Source of the DNA: a virus
DNA: 64,000 nt
Reading direction: 5' to 3' (one strand)
IMG/VR virus record: IMGVR_UViG_3300031951_000121
Coordinates: 1-64,000 of that record
Of the stretch, positions 26,339 through 34,200 are shown piece after piece (position 1 is the first letter of the stretch; each line of letters opens with the position of its first letter). A program made the translations under genes and the position numbers. The notes under the pieces are model-generated. The model saw nothing but the letters and a program-made list of their open reading frames with translations. It did no database searches and had not been told where the DNA came from.

Positions 26339-26737
26339 TTACCCTACCGCTAGGCTTAAGCATCCTACGGGACGCAGACCGGGGGGATTATTAATCCCGT
26401 CATACACTATATCCTGCACATTGGCGAGGCGCGAGGTGTCTAGCCCTAGCGCGGCTGCTGCACTTTTAAATAGTGCACTCACGACAACGATATCCTCAGC
26501 GATCGCGCCGTAGTCGTCTACAGCTACAAAAACTTGCCCCCCTTTGAGAAAGGGAACATCGAATGTCACCTCACGGTTTTTCTGGACCGCGTTTAAAAGT
26601 TTCCCGCTAGGGGGGATTTCTAGGATGGGGGTAGCTCCTCCTTTTAAGATTAGCTTCCGCACTTCGGGGACGGCGAGGGAGTCTTCTTCTCGGTAGATAT
26701 AGATGGGGTGGGGAGTTGCGTTAAAGAACGTAAGCAT
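26339..26737 (-). CDS. 'TPH' small phage protein of the promoter regulon
   Basis: 132 residues. FFNATPHPIYIY at the N-terminus, IPPSGKLLNAV in the middle and GINNPPGLRPVGCLSL near the end recall small phage proteins that begin 'NLTPHxI'. Their function is not known. It has its own operator-promoter module (26750-26812) and terminator, as a single-gene unit. Confidence 0.6.
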   Translation of the reverse strand: MLTFFNATPHPIYIYREEDSLAVPEVRKLILKGGATPILEIPPSGKLLNAVQKNREVTFDVPFLKGGQVFVAVDDYGAIAEDIVVVSALFKSAAAALGLDTSRLANVQDIVYDGINNPPGLRPVGCLSLAVG

Positions 26738-26749
26738 TGGTTGACCTCG

Positions 26750-26812
26750 CTTTTGTTTACATCCCTAGCATAAGTTTTTTATGCTATCGCGTAAATCCGT
26801 AGATATACTGAA
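26750..26812 (-). promoter_or_regulatory. operator-promoter module, copy 3
   Basis: Minus strand: operator TTCAGTATATCTACGGA (to 26812), -35 TTTACG (26790-26795), 17-bp spacer, -10 TATGCT (26767-26772), then GATGTAAAC and CGAGG seven bases before the ATG. The spacer and -10 also form an AGCATAA/TTATGCT hairpin. Confidence 0.75.
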
Positions 26813-26814
26813 TT

Positions 26815-27462
26815 TTACCGCGCTTCTATCGGGGGAAATTTTCTTGTTTCTACTGAGCAGCAGCACCGCCCCCCGCAAAGGCAATCTACCCCAGGCGGGA
26901 CAACCTGCGATAGAGGTAGCCAGCCTTGGAGAGAATAGCCAATACATGGCTGGCAGTGATTTTTACAGTTCCCTAATCGCCGCCGCCCGTAATGCTGTCC
27001 AGATTGTTCCCTGAGTGTCAGGTTAGCCTTCTCAAAACTCGCTTTAGTTGCCAAGGCGTACTTACTCATGCGATCGCGGGCTTGCTTTTCTGATAGCTTC
27101 CCTTCCCTCAAGTCACTAGCAAACCGTCTTAGAGCAGGGTACTCGATAGTTCTCAGATGATTACCTACCTGTAAATAGTGATAAGCAAAGGTGTTATCCT
27201 TGCCCCCTCGCCCGAGCCGTGCCATGCCAATATGAGCATCCTTGATCAACAGTGCCGTACTCCTCTGCCAATCCTCTAGGGAGATACTACCCGCGATCGC
27301 TTTCCCTAAATTGTCGTCTAGTCTCTTGGCAAGAGATTGTCTTTCCCTGTCTATTATCTTGAATAGTTCAGGCTGTGAGACTTTTTTGCCAGTGGGGTAT
27401 CGATATGCGATCGCTTCTTTATCCCAAGTCAAATCTTTTTGGGAGTAGGCGTCAAAAATCAT
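26815..27462 (-). CDS. phage head-morphogenesis (Mu F / SPP1 gp7-like) protein
   Basis: 215 residues from ATG 27462. A helical body is followed by a cysteine-rich end: HCQPCIGYSLQGWLPLSQ, PPGVDCLCGGRCCC. The 'C..C' then 'PG..C...CRC' pattern is typical of the C-terminal domain of minor head proteins. It usually sits beside the portal; here it is 3 kb away on the minus strand. The ATG stands a few bases after a hairpin-T tract (27469-27489), with no ribosome site visible. Confidence 0.55.
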   Translation of the reverse strand: MIFDAYSQKDLTWDKEAIAYRYPTGKKVSQPELFKIIDRERQSLAKRLDDNLGKAIAGSISLEDWQRSTALLIKDAHIGMARLGRGGKDNTFAYHYLQVGNHLRTIEYPALRRFASDLREGKLSEKQARDRMSKYALATKASFEKANLTLREQSGQHYGRRRLGNCKNHCQPCIGYSLQGWLPLSQVVPPGVDCLCGGRCCCSVETRKFPPIEAR

Positions 27463-27468
27463 GGCAAC

Positions 27469-27489
27469 AAAAAAGCGGGTAAACCCCGC
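27469..27489 (-). terminator. terminator/attenuator immediately before a gene start
   Basis: Minus strand GCGGG-gttta-CCCGC followed by TTTTTT, ending six bases before the start codon at 27462. It stops transcripts from the tape-measure side, or attenuates expression of the morphogenesis gene. Confidence 0.6.
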
Positions 27490-27639
27490 CCTAGCGATGA
27501 AAAAACTCAACCATTAAGGAGTAGCCCTTATGAGTACATCCTAGCACTACTCCCCTAGGTACATCTGACGATCATCGGTCACATCGTCTTTATCAAGAAT
27601 GCGATCGCGGTTTTATGTAATATAGAGTCAGGAAATCAG

Positions 27640-27885
27640 AGAGACTTACTTGATCTGCGAGGGTAATACCCGGATTAGCTCGGCTAGTACACGGAGTTCC
27701 GATAGTGGATTGTAAGGGTTTCCAGCTCCACAGCTAAGGTATATGCAGTAACAAGGGGCTTTAAGCCGCTAGACCGAAGCTTGGAGGTATTTACGCCAGC
27801 CACTCCTGATTAAGTTACGGGATAGCCGAGAGGCGAAGGGGGGCTACTCTCTCTATCCGCGATCACGTCATGAGTTAGGCAGAAA
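27640..27885. other. non-coding, structured-RNA-like segment
   Basis: About 420 bases (27510-27928) lack a convincing gene. The core holds several hairpins: GGG-TAATA-CCC, CGGA-GT-TCCG, GGCTTTAAGCC, GCC-GAGA-GGC, and an outer GGATAG...CTATCC stem enclosing the last. This suggests a folded RNA, for example a remnant of an IscB-associated (HEARO) or other transposon RNA. No nuclease gene is attached. The class is a guess. Confidence 0.3.
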
Positions 27886-27928
27886 TTATCCCCGATACGG
27901 CATATTTGCAGATTACAAGATACAAGCT

Positions 27929-28238
27929 TAATCAGGTTTTCTGGAATTGCGATCGCAGGTAAACCCTGCCTAGATACGCGAGGCAACCGATCCAATCCCG
28001 AATTGACAAGTGAGATACGGTAATAATCTCAATCCCAACTAAACGGCTATCCTCGGCATAGTAAAAAATCATACAGGTGTGCGGCAAAATCATCTCGGAA
28101 TCCGCGATCGCATCTTCTGAGAACTTAATATATAGAGCGTCCGCACTAGGATCGTAACTCGCTTTGGGCTGTCGCATTCTATCCCCCTTTGACAACATAA
28201 TAATTGTAGCTAATCAGGTTTTCTGGAATTGCGATCGC
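27929..28238. repeat. 28-bp direct repeats flanking the DUF2283 gene
   Basis: Bases 27929-27956 and 28211-28238 are identical over 28 bp. The right copy encodes the end of the tape measure; the left copy encodes the end of the DUF2283 protein in another frame. The starts are 282 bp apart. Confidence 0.9.
27932..28177 (-). CDS. DUF2283 family small protein
   Basis: 81 residues from ATG 28177 (GGGGGA four bases upstream); an ATG at 28198 is possible. ASYDPSADALYIKFSEDA and DSRLVGIEIITVSHLS are the DUF2283 core, a common cyanobacterial small protein of unknown function. The last residues (RSQFQKT) come from the 28-bp segment duplicated from the tape-measure gene end. It may be a host-derived insertion. 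Confidence 0.75.
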   Translation of the reverse strand: MRQPKASYDPSADALYIKFSEDAIADSEMILPHTCMIFYYAEDSRLVGIEIITVSHLSIRDWIGCLAYLGRVYLRSQFQKT

Positions 28239-31200
28239 GTCTTAATTGTTCAGCGCGGTCTATCTGTTTTTGGGACTTGCGGAAGCCATCAGGGTTAGGC
28301 GTGGTGATATTAAATACCGTGGTATTGGTAATAGGCTGAGAGCGATCGCCCCCGCTACGGCGCACGAATTGATTAGCTGACTTCCCTACTGTCCCCCCTG
28401 AGAAGAAATTAGCCACGGAGTAGTTCGGTCTAGCGCGGTTCATCTTCATTTTCTGCCAGTCTCCAGTAGAGCGAAGATGACGGAAAAACCCTGCATCACC
28501 GTTACGGGTTGTCAGGACTTCCTCTCCCCGATGAGCAACTATGGGAGTAGCCCCGACCCCTTCCCGTCTCATGGCATCTGCTACCGAGATACCGAGAGCG
28601 TAAATATCTTGGGGCGATCGCCCGTCTACTTTGCCCCCCATGAAGTAGTTCCGCACTCCATCTTTGGTTACTGTCCCTCCTAGTTTGGCGATACCGAGAT
28701 TAGGAGTAAACCCCATCCCCCCGCCGCCCGATGGTACAGAGCCACCGCCTACTCCAGCAAACATCCCAAAAATACGGAAGACTGCGGCTTGTAGTGCCAT
28801 TTGTAACAGCATTTTCCCGATGCTTTTAAAGAAATTCCCTGCTATCTCCCCTACGTTCTTAAATCCAGTAAAAGCATCCTCGAATAGTTGCCCTAGGGTA
28901 TTAGAAAGCTCTTGAGCGTAGGGATTAGCCTCTACAAAAGCATTGGTTAGGTCAATATCTCGCATCCGTTCAAGGTCATCAGCGATCGCGCTGTAGGTAT
29001 CGGGGGTGATCAGCCCGTCTGCCAACTTCCTATCAAGGTCAAACGTATCCTCTTGGAATCGAGAATCAATCCGTAGCCGCGCCGCCTCATTCCGATTGGC
29101 GATCGCACTAAACGGATCGCCACTAATCCCCGCCTCGGCTTCTAGCCTATCGGCTCTAGAGTTACTGCGATCGCCTGCCTCTTGCAGATTTAGTTCCCGT
29201 CGTCGGTTTCTTTCTGCGAATCCTCTGGCTCGTTGCTCGGTAGCATTCAGGGCATCTAAGGCAGATTTTAGGTCTAATGCTTGCTCCTCTAGCTCCCTGA
29301 ATGCCTGAAGCTCGGTTTTAATTAGGTCGTTGACCAATTTAGCCGATAACCCGCGCTGTACATAGAGGTCGGCTTCCGCCTCTTTCTCTTTAATCAGTTC
29401 GGATTTGTCGCGGGTTTGTCGTTTAATTAGCTCCAGCGATCGCTCTAGCTCTCTCCTCTGAGATTGATATTGTCGCCCTACCTCATCCCCCGCCTGCCTG
29501 ATCAAATCCTGCTTAGTCAAAGATTGAGTTTCTACTGCTACCAATTCCCTCGCGGTTCTTACCTGTTCCTGTAGGGATTCCTTGGTATCTCTCAGGTATT
29601 CAGCGCGATCGCGTATCCTGTCAGCTAGAGCGTTCTCAATCTCTATTAGTGCTTGTTTTTCTTTAAGTTCAGAGTTTTCGAGTTGCGCCTGATTAAGCTG
29701 CTTTTGGGATTCAAACTGCTTATTAATCAAGTCGCTTGCAGGACTAGCAGCAACTCGGGGGAAAGAAGAGGATAGGCTAGGAGATTGAGAATTAGCAGGA
29801 ATATCCCTGATTTCGGTAAATCCCTCCCAATTATCAGCCAAGCCGCTCCGCATGAGCAAGTCGTCAAACTTCTTGTTCCCAGAAGTTTCTACCTGCACTT
29901 TAACCTTGACTGTTTGAGTCTTCGGCGTGGATACTGCTACAGGTTTAGCCTGAGTTGTCCGAGCGATCGCGGTTGACACTGCCAAGGGCATCGCCTTGAT
30001 GGTTTTATCGAAAATGCCGATGACATCTAGCCTTTGAGAGAACCTATCCTGATTGAAAACATGACCACGGTAGCGAGTGCGGCTAAAGTTCTGAGACGGG
30101 TCATTAAACGCGCTAGGGGTTCTAAATCCCGTAGCTCCTAGCAGTTTCCTATTATTGCCTACTGCTTTAGCCAATTCTTCAGTGTTCAGGGCGAGAGCGA
30201 TCGCGGCTTCGGCTTGTTTGAGTTGGGATTGAGTAAGGCGGCGATTGATAGAGCCGTTTGATACGGGTTCAAACTGACCTCGCCCCATGATGATGTCGTT
30301 GAGACTGCCAGAACGAGCGTTATACGTCCCTCCCGTCACCTTCCCTGATTTAATCAGTGCTTGCCGATTCAGAACAGCCCGAGCCACTAAAGCCTGTCCT
30401 ACTAGCCCCTCGCTTTTGGCTTCTGCTATGATCAGCCGCTTAAATAAGTCCATCTCAGAGCCTTTCGCCCCCGAGATGCCCCCTCTCCCTAGCGGCGGGG
30501 GCGGCGGTAGTTGACCACGACCACGAGAGAACGGCATCGCCGCATTAGACGGGACAGGTAAGCGATCGCCGCTAGGGATGCTAAAATTACCCGCCTGATT
30601 AGCCGCCTTGGTCAGGGATACCCCCAACTCTTCCGCCCGTTGCTTCAGGGAGATAAACTGGTCTTTTAGCTGAATCGCGCTCCTTATCTGGTCTTTTCTG
30701 GCGGCTTCCTCCTGTCTCTGTAGGTCTATCGTGGCATTCATCAGCCCTATTCGTTGCTGCTCTAGCGATCGCATCTGTTCAGCGCGGCTTCTCTGGGAAT
30801 CCGCGATCGCTTCCTGTAGATTCCGCAATTCTCGCATTGATTGGGTTAGCTGTTGAGTAGCCTGATTCTGGTCTAGCTTGAGCCGTTCGGTGTTTAGGTT
30901 GGCATCGTCAAGTTTAGAGAATTGCTCATTGAGAAAATCGCTTAAATCCTTGACAAACGAGCCAGATCCGCGCTCTAGCTGAGAATCAAAAGCTATCTTC
31001 TTGGTTAAGCGGTTGTTCTCAGTCTCTACCTCTTTGAGTTGCTGTTTAATCTGGTTAAAAGTAGTCGTTAGAGAGGTAATCATATCGGAATATTGCTCCG
31101 CAAACCCCCTCACTTCCCTTTCTGCCTGTCGGTTAAAATTCTCTATTGCCAGCGCATAATCTATTCTCTGTTGTACCAAGGCATCCCGCGATCGCTGTAG

Positions 31201-34200
31201 GGATATTTGAGATTCCTGCTGTGCAGTATAAAAGTCCTGTGCAGCAAAGGTATAATCTCTCTGCTGATTAGCGAAGTCTCTTAAGTCAGACTTTCTTTGT
31301 TTTTCTAGCAGGAATGATTCTTTCTCTAAGTTTATTCTGTCTAGGATATTTTTATTTATTAGCTCTTGTGTTTCTAAAATATCCCTGAGTGCATCTAACC
31401 CTTTTTGAAGCTGCACAGGTACTTGCCCGTTGGCATCTTTTAAAGTTTCTTGCGCTCTATCGATGTCTCCCGTACTAGCACTATCAAGAGAACTTCCTAG
31501 CCCTGATTCAAGCTCTCGTTTCGTGTTGTTACTAAAGCTAGATATAAATCTCTTCCGTATATTTAGCCTTTCTCTATAGAATAATTCTTCTTGCTTCAAG
31601 ATTTGTTGCTGGCTTGACATACTCTGCTTTGCAGATTTAAACTCCCCTTCTTTATTCCTTAAGGCATCTAATGATGATTTGGCAATCTGTATCTGCGATT
31701 GAATACGCTTAACCTGAAGGGCATAATCTTGATTGGTTATCTGCGTTGTATCCCGCAGAAACTGAGTTGATATAGACTTGACTTCCTTGTTTAAGTCTTC
31801 AGATGCTTTTTTAGCCGCAGCTAATGATCTGGCAAGCAAATTAATATAGTTGGTGACTTCTTGGACTCCTTGCGAATCTCCTATTCTGCCCAACTCATTC
31901 CTAATTTCTTTGGCTCTTTCTATTGACTGTTTAAGTCCGTCCTCTCCTTGCGGAATAAATTCAAATTGCACATCTTCAATCCGAGTAGATAACGCTTGAC
32001 TATTTTGATTCAAAAACTCTATGGCAGCATCTGCATTGCCATTAAACTTTTTATTCAAATCTTTAACTCTCGCGTCATCAGCCGACAAATTTCCTGTTTG
32101 ATTTATAATCCTAATCGTAGTCTTGATGTCGTCTAATTGCTGTTGTAGCTTGCTTATGTCACCAATATAACGCTGAGTCTCCTTCTTGTCAAACAGATTC
32201 TGTGTTTTTAGTCTAATCTCGGTCATCAACTCATTTAATGCCTTTCCTTTATCCTCTAATTCCTTTAAAGTTTTCATCTCTTCAACACTGATTAAATCCG
32301 TATTGAGTCTGCGATCGCCCTGCCTACGATAGTTAAAAGTATTGATGTAATGATCGAGGAATTTCTCCATCAAGGTTTTATCCTGCTCTATTTTTACCTT
32401 AAAAACAGGAGGCTTTAACCTCGCCAATTCGGAATTAATAAAATCTACTGATACTCTGGTAGTTTTCGCTAGGTCTTTTAATGCTTTTGACCCCATAGAG
32501 TTAAAATACTCAAGTGCTTTAACTGCTCCATATATAGATACTCCCAATACGACAAATAGCCCTGTAGTCGCGATCGCTTCTGACAATGCAGCCAAGCTAA
32601 CCACGGAAAATTTAGTGAGCGCAGCTATCATGAGAGAGAATGCTTTCTGTACGATGCCAGAAGTAGCAAGGATAGTTAATCCTAGTGCGCCGACAGAAGA
32701 TCCAATGACAGCGATTATCTCAGGGATTGCTTTACCATTCTTGGCTATCGTCGCCGTCAGTTGATTTAAAGGAGGTAAGACTACATTTAATATATTTGCG
32801 GCGAATTCCCCAAATCCGATACTAATCTGCTCTAAGTTGCTCTCCAACAAGGACATCTGCCCAACAAAGGTATTTTTGTTCTGCTCTGCTCCAATTGAAA
32901 AAGCATCCTTCATTCTCTTGCTTAATTTTGGTAATAGGTCAGAGGCTAAAACCTCCCCGCTTTCAACCATCTTTAAAAATTGTGCCTGACTTATTCCCAT
33001 TGCCTGAGCAGATTGAGATATAGCAGTAGGCAGTCGTTCTCCTAGTTGTAACCGCAATTCTTCTAGTGAGACTACTCCCTTAGATCCCATCTGCTGAACA
33101 GCAAACAAAATCCCGTTAAAGGACTCCTCGTCTAACCCCAAAGCCGCTCCTCCCACTGCGAATCCCTCTAATATTTGCGCGGTCTGCCCTTTTAAATCCG
33201 TGAAATTAAATGCTGCCTGCAATCCCGCAAAGTTTTTCTGCAACACAAGCGCATTAGTCCCTAGGCTGTCTGCTAAGGTTTTAATCCTAGCTAGGGAATC
33301 CTCTGGGGCGGGGAATGACAATGCCTTAAGCGTGTTCAGCGTCTTAGTGACTTCTTTAAATAAAACTAATCCTTTCTTGCCTTCTTCAATTAACCCCTGA
33401 AATATATTAACACTTGTCGCGCTTAATACCGCGCCGACCGCAAGTTTACCGATATTGCTTACAACGTCTTTAAGCTTGCTAACTTGTGCATTTATTTTGT
33501 TGTTGACAGTATCTTTTCCCTTGTTTTCTATGCTGTCAACAAAATCATTGACTCTGTCCTTTGCTTTGTTCATCCCCTCATAAAGGATAGTTAATCCTCC
33601 TACGAACCCCAGTCCTACATTTCGCCCTATTTCCATAAACACACGAGATGGAGACTTAATCCCTAGCGCGTCTTTAACCGTACTGGGCAGTGCTTCCGCG
33701 ATCGCTTTCATCTCGTCCGTGAGATTTCCCTCTTCATCCAAAAGCCCTACCTTAATTCCTTCAATAATATCTTTCCCAATGCCCTTTAAGCTCCCTTTAT
33801 TCTGTGCTATAGGGTCGATAGACGTAAGAAGTTTTTGGAGTGCCTTCTCGATCTCCTGCTTATTGCTTCCTGATATTATCTGCAAAGAAGCTTTTTTGAC
33901 TAACTTCTTGCCCAAGTCAGTTTTCACGTTAAACGCATTTTCTAACTGCGATGCAATGGGTTTAGCCTGCAACTGTTTAATCTTCTCTAACTGCCCTTCA
34001 GCTCGTCCACCTTGCGCGGTCACGAATCCTTTTGCGCTCTGAATAGACGCTCCTGCCCCTCCAGATGCGATACTCGTAGGCTCTCCAGCTGACTGCAATA
34101 CTTTCAGCAATTCGTCTAAATCCGTCTTGGCTTGATTCTTAGCCGCTATCAATTTGAGGGATTCTTGTTTAGCCTGCTCTAAATCCCCTGTATCAACTAA

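Noticed and set aside
27810-27995. A 61-residue minus-strand frame
   Set aside because: It runs through the hairpin-rich non-coding stretch and the duplicated 28-mer, without a ribosome site or recognisable protein character.
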